Part shown: positions 42,712-51,123 of the stretch, piece by piece
Layout of the letters: every line of letters starts with the position of its first letter
Numbering within the stretch: position 1 is the stretch's first letter
DNA from: CAYUYV01 sp964522525
GTDB taxonomy: Bacteria > Pseudomonadota > Alphaproteobacteria > JAJFIK01
Assembly: GCA_964522525.1 (NCBI GenBank)
Contig: CAZFWG010000010.1
Span: 1 to 64,000, forward strand
DNA length: 64,000 bases
Direction: 5' to 3'
Made by a program: the position numbers and the translations under genes
The notes under the pieces: generated by a model
Databases searched by the model: none
The model's input: the letters and a program-made list of their open reading frames with translations, nothing else
Told to the model about the DNA's origin: nothing

Positions 42712-43366
42712 GGCTAGATTCAGGACCCGAAAATTGAGGTTTCGCCGCAAGCGGCGCAAATCCAAGACACGGTATCACAGCGTTCAAACCCAATCTGGAC
42801 CGTCGCGGCTGCCGCGCCAATGGATTTTCACGGACGAAAAGCGGCTTGAATCGGCCTATGACCTGCCCTACGTGCTTCCCCCGAACACGGGCGTTGTTTT
42901 CCGCCATTATGGCTCGCTGGACCGGTCTTACTGGGCGAATTCCTTTGCCCGGATCTGCAAGGCGCGGGGTCTGGTCTTTCTGGTCGCCCGCGATTGGCGT
43001 CTGGCCCAGGCCGTCGGGGCCGATGGCATCCACCTTCCTGAATATATGGTGGCGCGTCCCGGAGAATGGCGCCGCGCCAGTCCGCAATGGATCGTGACCG
43101 CGGCCGCCCATTCCCTGGAGGCCGTCGAACGGGCCCGGGACGCCGGTGTGGACGGGATCTTCATTTCCCCCGTTTTTCCAACCCGCAGTCATACCGGTCA
43201 ACGGGCGCTCGGCATCTACGGCGCGGTGCAATTGGCGCGCGCCTTTCCGGGGCCCTGCATGGCGCTTGGCGGCATGACCGAGGACCGATTCAAGTCACTG
43301 AAGTCACTGGGGTTTCATGGCTGGGGCGCGATCGGGGCCTGGCTGCGGCCGATCTCCTATTACTGA
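42710..43366 (+). CDS. thiamine phosphate synthase/TenI-like TIM-barrel protein
   Basis: The 218-residue protein carries the ThiE/TenI fold: GLVFLVARDWRLAQAVGADGIHLPE, VDGIFISPVFPTRSHTGQRALG and CMALGGMTED. Some ThiE substrate-binding residues differ (HLPEYM where ThiE has HLGQ.D), so a TenI-like or other barrel function is possible. The first 20 residues are exceptionally basic (RFRTRKLRFRRKRRKSK). The ATG at 42710 shares bases with the divergent yggS start, and no ribosome site is apparent, so a later start cannot be excluded. Confidence 0.75.
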   Translation: MARFRTRKLRFRRKRRKSKTRYHSVQTQSGPSRLPRQWIFTDEKRLESAYDLPYVLPPNTGVVFRHYGSLDRSYWANSFARICKARGLVFLVARDWRLAQAVGADGIHLPEYMVARPGEWRRASPQWIVTAAAHSLEAVERARDAGVDGIFISPVFPTRSHTGQRALGIYGAVQLARAFPGPCMALGGMTEDRFKSLKSLGFHGWGAIGAWLRPISYY

Positions 43367-43494
43367 AGGCGGGGCGTCTTAAGATTGCCTTGGCAATCCT
43401 CTGTTCTTTCTGGAACAACGGGACTAGCCAAGAAACCTGAAATGGCTGAGGATCAGCCGTTGCGGCGGGGCTTGTGAGACAGGAGTGGCGGAGA

Positions 43495-44040
43495 ATGACG
43501 GGTTTTGGTCGAGCGATGAAAGCGGCGGGCGTGCTGGGGGTGGCCGGTCTGATGCTCGCGGCCTGTGGTGGCTCGAAAAATGCGGTCGGCCCCGGCGCGC
43601 TGGCGGACGCTCCCCAGGCGGACGGCGCGTCCGGTCGTGGTTTCCTGGTGCCCGGTGGTGAAGATGGCATGCAGCTCATCAGCACTGACGGTCGCAAAGG
43701 CAAGGAAGGGACCGGCATCGGCGTCAACAGCTTCCTGTGGCGCGCCTCCCTCGACACCCTGTCCTTCATGCCGCTGGTTTCGGCGGATCCGTTTGGCGGC
43801 GTCATTATCACGGATTGGTACACGGCGCCCGAAACGCCCCAGGAACGGTTCAAGGTCCAGGTCTATATCCTGGATCGTCGGCTGAGAGCAGATGGCATTC
43901 GCGTCAATGTTTTCCGTCAGGCGCAGCAGGCGAATTTCGGCTGGGTCGATGCCCCGGTGGCGGATGACACCAAGACCCAGATGGAAAACGCCATTCTCAC
44001 CAAGGCCCGCCAGCTTCGCATCGACAGCGGGGTCAAATAG
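43495..44040 (+). CDS. DUF3576 lipoprotein
   Basis: The 181-residue product has a lipoprotein signal peptide with the lipobox LMLAACGGS, so it should be anchored to a membrane after cleavage. The body shows the DUF3576 core: GIGVNSFLWRASLDTLSFMPLVSADPFGGVIITDWY and RFKVQVYILDRRLRADGIRVNVFRQ. The domain is found mainly in alphaproteobacteria, regularly just before leuS; the function is not known. GGAGA precedes the ATG at 43495. leuS starts 123 bp on. Confidence 0.88.
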   Translation: MTGFGRAMKAAGVLGVAGLMLAACGGSKNAVGPGALADAPQADGASGRGFLVPGGEDGMQLISTDGRKGKEGTGIGVNSFLWRASLDTLSFMPLVSADPFGGVIITDWYTAPETPQERFKVQVYILDRRLRADGIRVNVFRQAQQANFGWVDAPVADDTKTQMENAILTKARQLRIDSGVK

Positions 44041-44163
44041 AACACCCGATCCTGCCGCCCGTTTTTCCTCGCAAAGGGTCACCTCGGATTGGCCCTCTTC
44101 AAGGATGCCCGTCCGCGCCGCCCCGGCGCTTCCCATTGATTCTCAGAATAAAAACGACGTGCC

Positions 44164-46782
44164 ATGAATACCCAGGATACAGATCACCGCTACAACGCCC
44201 GCGAGGTGGAGCCCAAATGGCAACAGCGCTGGGCCGACGAGAAACTCTCCGAGGCCAAGGCTGAATCGGACAAGCCGAAATACTACGTGCTCGAAATGTT
44301 TCCGTACCCATCCGGCAAGATCCATATGGGACATGCCCGGAACTACACGCTGGGGGATGTGCTGGCGCGGTACAAACGGGCACGCGGGTTCAATGTGTTG
44401 CATCCCATGGGTTGGGACGCGTTCGGTCTGCCGGCGGAAAACGCGGCCATGGAACGCAAGATCCATCCCGCTGCCTGGACCCGCAGCAACATCGAAATCA
44501 TGAAGGAACAGCTCACCAAGCTGGGGCTGTCCTTTGATTGGAGCCGGGAATTCGCGACCTGCGATCCGGACTATTTCAAGCATCAGCAGCGTCTGTTTCT
44601 GGAATTCCTGAAACACGGCTTTGCCTATCGCCACAAGGCTTTCGTCAACTGGGATCCGGTGGAACATACGGTGTTGGCGAATGAACAGGTAATTGACGGC
44701 AAGGGCTGGCGTTCCGGCGCACCGGTCGAGAAACGCGAACTGTCCCAGTGGTTCCTGAAGATCACCGATTTCGCCGATGATCTGTTGGCCGGCATCGAGG
44801 AACTGGAACGCTGGCCCGACAAGGTCCGGCTGATGCAGCAGAACTGGATCGGCCGCTCGGAGGGTTTGCGGTTCACCTTTGACATCGTGGCCGATGGGTC
44901 GGACCTGCCCGACGATGTCTGCGCCGCCGGCATCGACGTCTATACGACCCGGCCCGATACGCTGTTCGGTGCAAGCTTTTGTGCCTTGTCGCCAGATCAT
45001 CCCCTCACCAAGCGTCTCGCCGAAAAGCGCGCCGACATTGCCGCCTTCCGCGACGAATGCGCGAGCCTGGGGACCTCCGAGGAAGCGATCGAGAAGGCCG
45101 AGAAGAAAGGCATCGATACGGGTTTGAAGGTCCGCCATCCGTTTGATCCGGATTGGCTGCTTCCGGTCTATGTGGCCAATTTCGTGTTGATGGACTACGG
45201 CACCGGCGCCATTTTTGCCTGCCCGGCCCATGACCAGCGCGATTTGGATTTTGCCCGCAAATATGATCTGGCCGTGTTGCCGGTGGTCGTGCCCGACGGG
45301 GTCGACCCATTGTCGTTCGCCATTGAAGATGAAGCCTATACCGGGCCCGGACGGTTGGCCAATTCCCGGTTTCTCGATGGCTTGAGTGTCGATGCGGCCA
45401 AGGCCGCCGTGATCGATCGCATCGAAACCGACGGCAAAGGCAAGCGCGCCATCAATTATCGGCTGCGGGACTGGGGCGTGTCACGCCAGCGTTATTGGGG
45501 CTGTCCCATCCCGATCATCCATTGCGAGGATTGCGGACCCGTCCCGGTGCCCACGGAAGATCTTCCCGTCACCCTGCCCGAAGATGTCAGCTTCGACGCA
45601 CCGGGCAATCCGCTCGAACGCCATGAGGAATGGCTGAATGTGCCCTGCCCGATTTGTGGCAAGCCCGCGCGCCGGGAAACGGACACCTTCGACACTTTCG
45701 TCGATTCCTCCTGGTATTTTGCGCGGTTTTGCGGTCTGGATCCGGAAACCCCCGTCGACCGGACGCAGGCGGATTACTGGCTGCCCGTTGATCAATATGT
45801 GGGCGGTGTCGAACACGCGGTCCTGCATCTTCTTTATGCCCGCTATTTCACCCGCATCATGGGCAAGATCGGCTCCTTCGATGTGCGCGAACCGTTCGCC
45901 GGTTTGTTCACCCAGGGCATGATCACCCACGAGACCTACCGGGACAGTCAGGGAAACTGGATCGCCCCGTCGGAACTGGTCTGGCGGGATGATAAACCTT
46001 TCGTTGCCGAAACGAACGAACCCGTAACGATCGGCGCCATCGAGAAAATGTCCAAATCCAAACGCAATGTGGCGGATGTGGACACGGTAGTTGATCAGTA
46101 CGGAGCCGATACGGCCCGATGGTTCGTGCTTTCCGATACGCCTCCGGAACGAGATTCTGAATGGACCCAGGAAGGCATCGAAGGCGCCTGGCGCTTCACC
46201 CAGAGATTATGGCGCATGGTGATTGAAGCCCTGCCCCATATCCCGGAAAGTGGAACGCCGCCGCCGCCAATGACGGATCGGCCAGCCGAAACCTTGAGGC
46301 GCAGTGTCCACAAAGCGATCCGGGATGTGACGGAAGACGTTGACGGTTTCCGTTTCAATCGCGCCGTGGCCCGTGTCCATGAACTGGCCAATGAAATCAG
46401 CGCCTTCATCGCAAAAGAAGATATGACGGATCCGGCCAATGCCTGGGCACGACGCGAAGCGGTCGAAACCGCGATTGCCCTTGTCGGTCCCATCATGCCC
46501 CATTTCGCCGAAGAGGCCTGGGAAAAACTGGGGCATACGATATGGCTGTCGAAAACATCCTGGCCCGGATTCGATACGGACCTGGTGCGAGATGACCAGA
46601 TCACACTCCCCGTTCAGGTCAACGGCAAACGCCGAGGCGAGATCCATGTGGACGTCAACGCCGACGCCAAGGACGTGGAGAAAATAGCCCTCTCCCTCGA
46701 TGGCGTGCAGCGTGTCCTAGAGGGTCAGAGCCCGAAAAAAGTCATTGTGGTTCCGAAACGGATCGTCAATATCGTGGTGTAG
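44164..46782 (+). CDS. leuS: leucyl-tRNA synthetase
   Basis: The 872-residue class I synthetase is of normal length. The HIGH motif is PSGKIHMGHARN (HMGH at 54-57) and KMSKS occurs in IEKMSKSKRNVADVD (about 626). The editing CP1 domain includes IDVYTTRPDTLFG and FACPAHDQRDLDFA with the conserved aspartate. A zinc-ribbon-like CPICGKPARRETDTF lies before the active site. The C-terminal anticodon-binding domain ends VQVNGKRRGEIHVDVNAD. lptE follows after 2 bp. Confidence 0.97.
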   Translation: MNTQDTDHRYNAREVEPKWQQRWADEKLSEAKAESDKPKYYVLEMFPYPSGKIHMGHARNYTLGDVLARYKRARGFNVLHPMGWDAFGLPAENAAMERKIHPAAWTRSNIEIMKEQLTKLGLSFDWSREFATCDPDYFKHQQRLFLEFLKHGFAYRHKAFVNWDPVEHTVLANEQVIDGKGWRSGAPVEKRELSQWFLKITDFADDLLAGIEELERWPDKVRLMQQNWIGRSEGLRFTFDIVADGSDLPDDVCAAGIDVYTTRPDTLFGASFCALSPDHPLTKRLAEKRADIAAFRDECASLGTSEEAIEKAEKKGIDTGLKVRHPFDPDWLLPVYVANFVLMDYGTGAIFACPAHDQRDLDFARKYDLAVLPVVVPDGVDPLSFAIEDEAYTGPGRLANSRFLDGLSVDAAKAAVIDRIETDGKGKRAINYRLRDWGVSRQRYWGCPIPIIHCEDCGPVPVPTEDLPVTLPEDVSFDAPGNPLERHEEWLNVPCPICGKPARRETDTFDTFVDSSWYFARFCGLDPETPVDRTQADYWLPVDQYVGGVEHAVLHLLYARYFTRIMGKIGSFDVREPFAGLFTQGMITHETYRDSQGNWIAPSELVWRDDKPFVAETNEPVTIGAIEKMSKSKRNVADVDTVVDQYGADTARWFVLSDTPPERDSEWTQEGIEGAWRFTQRLWRMVIEALPHIPESGTPPPPMTDRPAETLRRSVHKAIRDVTEDVDGFRFNRAVARVHELANEISAFIAKEDMTDPANAWARREAVETAIALVGPIMPHFAEEAWEKLGHTIWLSKTSWPGFDTDLVRDDQITLPVQVNGKRRGEIHVDVNADAKDVEKIALSLDGVQRVLEGQSPKKVIVVPKRIVNIVV

Positions 46783-46784
46783 GC

Positions 46785-47360
46785 ATGGTTCCCGGCCGTT
46801 TGAAATTGCCTGTCTGGGCGGGCATGGTTTGTATCGCTCTTGTTCTGTCCGGGTGCGGATTTCGGCCCCTTTATGGAACGGATTCAGCTGGAGCCAGTGC
46901 GGCGGACGAATTGGCCCAGATCCAACTGACCACCCCCAACAATCGTATCGACTATCTGGTCCGCAGCCATCTGCAAAAAGTCTTGCGCACCGGACAGACG
47001 GCGACACCGGCCAAGTTCGACCTGTCGGTCCGACTTACGGAGCAAACGGAACAAGTCGCCATTGAGGAAGACACGTCCATCACCCGGTTTAAGCTCCGCC
47101 TTTTCGGCAGTTTCGAACTGCGAGACCTGAGTACCGGCGACATTCTCTATTCCGATACAAGCCGCTCGATCACGGCCTATAACGTGGTCGAAAGCCAATT
47201 CGCCACGCGCGCCGCCTTGAGAGATGCCGAGGCACGCGCCGCCCAGGATCTGGGTGACGACATCAAGCTTCGTCTTTCCCTTTATTTCGACAGGGTGCTT
47301 CGACCGGGCCGTCTTGATCCGGAAGATTTCGAACCAAATCCAGAAGAGTCCGAGTCGTGA
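46785..47360 (+). CDS. lptE: LPS-assembly lipoprotein LptE
   Basis: The 191-residue lipoprotein has a signal peptide ending at the lipobox LVLSGCGFRPLYG; the CGFxPLYG start is characteristic of LptE. It plugs the LptD barrel in the outer membrane. The body fits the family (LTTPNNRIDYLVRSHLQKVL, ATRAALRDAEARAAQDLGDDIKLRL). It lies between leuS and holA, its standard place in alphaproteobacteria, and overlaps holA by 4 bp (GTGA). Confidence 0.92.
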   Translation: MVPGRLKLPVWAGMVCIALVLSGCGFRPLYGTDSAGASAADELAQIQLTTPNNRIDYLVRSHLQKVLRTGQTATPAKFDLSVRLTEQTEQVAIEEDTSITRFKLRLFGSFELRDLSTGDILYSDTSRSITAYNVVESQFATRAALRDAEARAAQDLGDDIKLRLSLYFDRVLRPGRLDPEDFEPNPEESES

Positions 47361-48427
47361 AGATCAAGCCGGCCGATGCCGAGCGGATCCTCGCCCGACC
47401 GGATCCGGCCCATGTCGCGATCCTTCTTTACGGACCCGATGAGGGTCTCGTTCGGGAACGGGGCCGCGCGTTGCTCGAACAGCGATTGGGCTCGCCGCCC
47501 GATACCATGCGCCTGACCGATTTGACGGACGCCGATCTCAAAAATGACCCGGCGCGACTGGCCGATGAAGCCTGTGGACTTGCCCTCATTCCGGGTGAGA
47601 GATTAATTCGGGTCCGTATCGGAAGCGAGTCCGGGACCAAAGCCATCGAGAGTTTTCTCGACGGCGCGGCCGACGAAACCCTCAAGCCCGATGCGCTCGT
47701 GGTTATCGAAGCCGGCGACCTGACACCCCGTTCCGCTCTTCGTAAGTGTTTCGAAAGCGCATCAAACGGTGTTGCCATTCCATGCTATGCGGACGAAACA
47801 CACACGCTTCAGGCCTTGATCGACAATGCAGCGCGTGAGGCCGGGATCACGGTCGAACCGGCGGCGGCACAGCTGCTTTCGTCTCGCCTCGGCAATGATC
47901 GCGGGGTCACGATCCAAGAACTTAAAAAACTATTTCTCTACAAACAAAATGATTCTTCTCCCGTATCCATGGATGACGTCATGGCCTGCCTGCCAATGGA
48001 CACGGAGAATATGGTTGGCATGCTGGCCGATCGAGTCTGTTGCGGTGAGCTGACCACGATGGCCGATGAATTGGGGCTTGCTTTCTCGACGGGCCTGCCA
48101 CCCGTCGCCGTGTTGCGCGGCATCAACCAACACTTTCAGCGTCTCCACGCCTGGGTGGCAGCGGTCGAAAATGGATCGTCTCCGGAAGAAATTCTGAAAA
48201 AGGCGCGGCCGCCAATTCATTTCAAGCGCATGGGTGCCTTGAGAGTTCAGCTGCGCCACTGGACCAGGCCCGATGTGGAGCGGGCATTGGATGCCTTGCT
48301 TGAGGCGGAGCGGCAATGCAAGACGACGGGCCAACCGGATCAGCTATTGGCGGAGCGGGTCTTGTTGAGCCTTGCGCGCCGGGCGACACGTCACAATCGG
48401 GCCGGCAGGGCATCGGCCGCCAGATAA
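47357..48427 (+). CDS. holA: DNA polymerase III delta subunit
   Basis: The 356-residue clamp-loader subunit opens clamps on DNA. It shows the delta fold: ILLYGPDEGLVRERGRALLEQ at the start (a Walker-like but non-hydrolysing region), FLDGAADETLKPDALVVIEAGDLTPRSALRK, CYADETHTLQALID, and the C-terminal bundle LARRATRH. Translation begins with GTG overlapping lptE's stop. It converges with parB 15 bp away. Confidence 0.92.
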   Translation: MKIKPADAERILARPDPAHVAILLYGPDEGLVRERGRALLEQRLGSPPDTMRLTDLTDADLKNDPARLADEACGLALIPGERLIRVRIGSESGTKAIESFLDGAADETLKPDALVVIEAGDLTPRSALRKCFESASNGVAIPCYADETHTLQALIDNAAREAGITVEPAAAQLLSSRLGNDRGVTIQELKKLFLYKQNDSSPVSMDDVMACLPMDTENMVGMLADRVCCGELTTMADELGLAFSTGLPPVAVLRGINQHFQRLHAWVAAVENGSSPEEILKKARPPIHFKRMGALRVQLRHWTRPDVERALDALLEAERQCKTTGQPDQLLAERVLLSLARRATRHNRAGRASAAR

Positions 48428-48442
48428 ACCGTATTCGAACAT

Positions 48443-49396
48443 TCAGGGCAGGACAGCCTGGGCGAGGCGACGGCAGATGTCGTCGAGCTGTTCCAGAGTG
48501 GAATAGGTGATGCGCACATCACCGCCCTCGGGACCGCGAAACTCGATATTGATCGGCAAGCCAAGGGCGTTCGACACATTGCGTTCAAGAGCCAGTGTAT
48601 CCGCATCCTTTTCCTGATCGACCGGGCCCGTACTTTTTTTGGCAGTCTTGCCCTTTGATTTTTCCGGGGTCTTATCGCTGTCGTCGTCCGCCGCGCGCCT
48701 GACCAATGCCTCGGTCTGACGAACATTCAAGCTCTTGGCCACGATTTCCTTGGCGAACTCTTCCGCATCATCGCATCCGACCAAGGCCCGGGCATGGCCG
48801 GCCGACAACTCACCCGTCTTCACGAGTTCCTGGACCGGATCCGCCAAAGTCAAAAGTCGCGTCATGTTGGCGACGTGGCTGCGGCTTTTACCGATCAGTT
48901 TCGACAACTGGTCCTGGGTATATTTGAACCGCTGCATCAGCGTCTGGTAGCCGGACGCCTCTTCGATGGCATTAAGATCAGCCCGCTGAATATTTTCGAC
49001 CAGCCCGATCTCAAGGACTTCCGAATCGCTGAGATCCTTGACGATGACCGGCACCGTATGGCGCTGCGCCTTCTGCGCGGCGCGCCAACGGCGTTCCCCG
49101 GCGACAATCTCAAAATTGTTGGAATCGCCAGCCTTGGGCCGAACGATAATGGGCTGAAGCACCCCACGTTCGCGAATGGATTGGGAAAGCTCCTCGAGTT
49201 CTTCTTCCTTGAAGTAGCGGCGCGGCTGATGGGGATTGGGATGCAGAAACTCAATCGGCACATCACGGAGACCCCGCTGGCGATCACCGCCACCACCGCT
49301 TCCGCGCGCGGTCTGTGATGAGGTGCTGCTGCCCGCATCGCCCAAAAGCGCCTGGAGCCCGCGGCCCAGTCCCCGTTGTTTGGAATCTTCTGCCAT
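48443..49396 (-). CDS. parB: chromosome partitioning protein ParB
   Basis: The 317-residue CTP-dependent clamp has the N-terminal ParA-stimulating motif RGLGRGLQALLGD, the CTP-binding block GERRWRAAQKA, the helix-turn-helix TQDQLSKLIGKSRSHVANMTRLL and a C-terminal dimerisation region. It loads at parS (one site lies 1.6 kb away in rsmG) and spreads to form the segregation complex. A lysine-rich linker (DKTPEKSKGKTAKKS) precedes the C-terminal domain. parA is 55 bp upstream on the same strand. Confidence 0.96.
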   Translation of the reverse strand: MAEDSKQRGLGRGLQALLGDAGSSTSSQTARGSGGGGDRQRGLRDVPIEFLHPNPHQPRRYFKEEELEELSQSIRERGVLQPIIVRPKAGDSNNFEIVAGERRWRAAQKAQRHTVPVIVKDLSDSEVLEIGLVENIQRADLNAIEEASGYQTLMQRFKYTQDQLSKLIGKSRSHVANMTRLLTLADPVQELVKTGELSAGHARALVGCDDAEEFAKEIVAKSLNVRQTEALVRRAADDDSDKTPEKSKGKTAKKSTGPVDQEKDADTLALERNVSNALGLPINIEFRGPEGGDVRITYSTLEQLDDICRRLAQAVLP

Positions 49397-49451
49397 CTAG
49401 TTCCTCCGCCCCAGGACGATTATTCCCGGAGGTTCCGTTAGTCCGATATCG

Positions 49452-50387
49452 TCATGCCGCCGAGACAAGACGTTCCCGTTGGATCATCTCGCGGGCCAGG
49501 CGGATATAGGCCTGGCTTCCGGCGCATTTGTGATCGTAGAGCAATGCGGGTTTGCCATGGGACGGCGCCTCGGAGATCCGAACGTTGCGCGGAATGATCG
49601 TCTCATAGACCGTCGCGCCCATATGCTCCCTCACATCGCTGGCCACCTGTTCGGAGAGATTGTTGCGCTTGTCGAACATGGTCAGGACGATTCCCTGAAT
49701 ATCCAGATCCGGGTTGAGGCTTCCTTTCACCAGATCGATCGTGCGGATCAACTGGCTCAATCCTTCCAGCGCGAAAAACTCGCACTGCAGGGGAACAAGC
49801 ACCGCGTCGCCTGCGGTCATTGCATTGATCGTCAGAAGATTGAGCGATGGCGGGCAATCGACCAGGATATAGTGATAGGGAGACGGCCCGAAATCGGACG
49901 CGCTCGACGCTTCACCGGGCCTTCCGGTCTCCGAAAGAAATTCGACCAGCGCATCGCGCAGCCGGAACGAGCGTCGTTCGACACCGATCAGTTCAAGCTC
50001 CGCGCCGGACAGATCGACGGTGGACGGCACGATATCGAGACCGGGAATGCGCGTATGGACAATGGCGCGGCTGATCGGTTGGGACTCCGCCATGATCTCA
50101 TAGGTCGTGACCCGGCGATCATCACGGGAAATGCCCAAACCCGTCGAGGCGTTGCCTTGAGGATCCATGTCGATGATCAGTGTGCGTCGTTCAACCGCGG
50201 CGAGGGCGGTTCCCAGATTGATTGCCGTCGTGGTCTTGCCAACGCCGCCTTTCTGATTGGCGATGACAAAGACACGTGTCTTATGGGGAACGGCCACATC
50301 CTTCTGGACAGGCGCGTCCTCCTTGACGATCTCGTCGTCACTCGGTTGATCAATGCCTTGAGGCTGATCGGCGATGTCTTCCGTCAT
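49452..50387 (-). CDS. parA: chromosome partitioning ATPase ParA
   Basis: The 311-residue ATPase has the deviant Walker A KGGVGKTTTAINLG, the switch LIIDMDPQGNASTG and VDCPPSLNLLTINAM. It forms ATP-dependent gradients on the nucleoid that pull ParB-parS complexes. A 36-residue acidic extension (PSDDEIVKEDAPVQKD) precedes the fold. It follows rsmG by 61 bp and precedes parB, giving rsmG-parA-parB on the minus strand. Confidence 0.96.
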   Translation of the reverse strand: MTEDIADQPQGIDQPSDDEIVKEDAPVQKDVAVPHKTRVFVIANQKGGVGKTTTAINLGTALAAVERRTLIIDMDPQGNASTGLGISRDDRRVTTYEIMAESQPISRAIVHTRIPGLDIVPSTVDLSGAELELIGVERRSFRLRDALVEFLSETGRPGEASSASDFGPSPYHYILVDCPPSLNLLTINAMTAGDAVLVPLQCEFFALEGLSQLIRTIDLVKGSLNPDLDIQGIVLTMFDKRNNLSEQVASDVREHMGATVYETIIPRNVRISEAPSHGKPALLYDHKCAGSQAYIRLAREMIQRERLVSAA

Positions 50388-50448
50388 GGCTGCCTACCCC
50401 TGAAGACGCATGGAACTCCTTGTTCCCATACGCGCGATTCGTACCTGA

Positions 50449-51123
50449 TCAGTATTGTCTTCCGTTCCGATCCGATCCGGGTGTGATCTCTGTCAGACGT
50501 AAAATACGTCCCTCCGGCGCCGTCTGGCTCACCACTGTCTCAGATTGGAATCTCCACCATTCGGCGGCTGCGGTCAATTCGGCCTGGTGGTTTTGGCCTT
50601 TGAAAACCATCAAGGCACCGTCGCGACCCAGAAAACCAAATCCATAGTCGATCAGTTTCCGGAGCGGCGCGCAGGCTCTGGCTGTGACCACCGCGCATTC
50701 CCAAGGCTTCAACTGTTCCACACGGTCATGATGGATCTGGGCCCGAGCTTTCGTTCTTGAAATGATATCCATCAAGAAGGCAGCTTTACGACCATCGCTT
50801 TCCACCAAGTGGACCGGTGGGCCATCTTCCAACGCCGACAGGATTCCGAGAACCAGCCCCGGAAAGCCGGCGCCACTTCCGATGTCGAGAATCGGCCCTT
50901 GAGAAGATCTTACCATAGGCCAGAGCTGGGCGGAGTCCCAGATATGCCGTGTCCAGATATGGGGAATGGTCGCCGGTCCGATGAGATTGATCCGCCGCTG
51001 CCACTGCACAAGGCGGGAGACATAGAGCTCCAACGCAGCGAGTGTTTCACGTGAAACAACGCCGCAAGACTCCAATCCCGCGCATTCCTCGGTCGTCGGC
51101 TTTGGAACCTCAAGCGACGTCAC
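50449..51123 (-). CDS. rsmG: 16S rRNA (guanine527-N7)-methyltransferase RsmG
   Basis: The 224-residue SAM-dependent enzyme has ILDIGSGAGFPGLVLGIL (SAM loop), VHLVESDGRKAAFL and VVTARACAPLRKLIDYG with the typical ARA motif. It modifies G527 in the 530 loop of the 30S subunit. It overlaps the mnmG end by 14 bp and carries a parS site in the codons for VSRET near its N-terminus. The N-terminal 20 residues are variable; an alternative start further in is possible. Confidence 0.94.
   Translation of the reverse strand: MTSLEVPKPTTEECAGLESCGVVSRETLAALELYVSRLVQWQRRINLIGPATIPHIWTRHIWDSAQLWPMVRSSQGPILDIGSGAGFPGLVLGILSALEDGPPVHLVESDGRKAAFLMDIISRTKARAQIHHDRVEQLKPWECAVVTARACAPLRKLIDYGFGFLGRDGALMVFKGQNHQAELTAAAEWWRFQSETVVSQTAPEGRILRLTEITPGSDRNGRQY
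51043..51058. promoter_or_regulatory. parS: parS centromere site (perfect 16-bp palindrome)
   Basis: TGTTTCACGTGAAACA matches the bacterial parS consensus at every base. It lies inside rsmG, where it encodes part of VVSRET, about 12 kb from the origin-like region. I found no second perfect site in the window. Confidence 0.97.
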
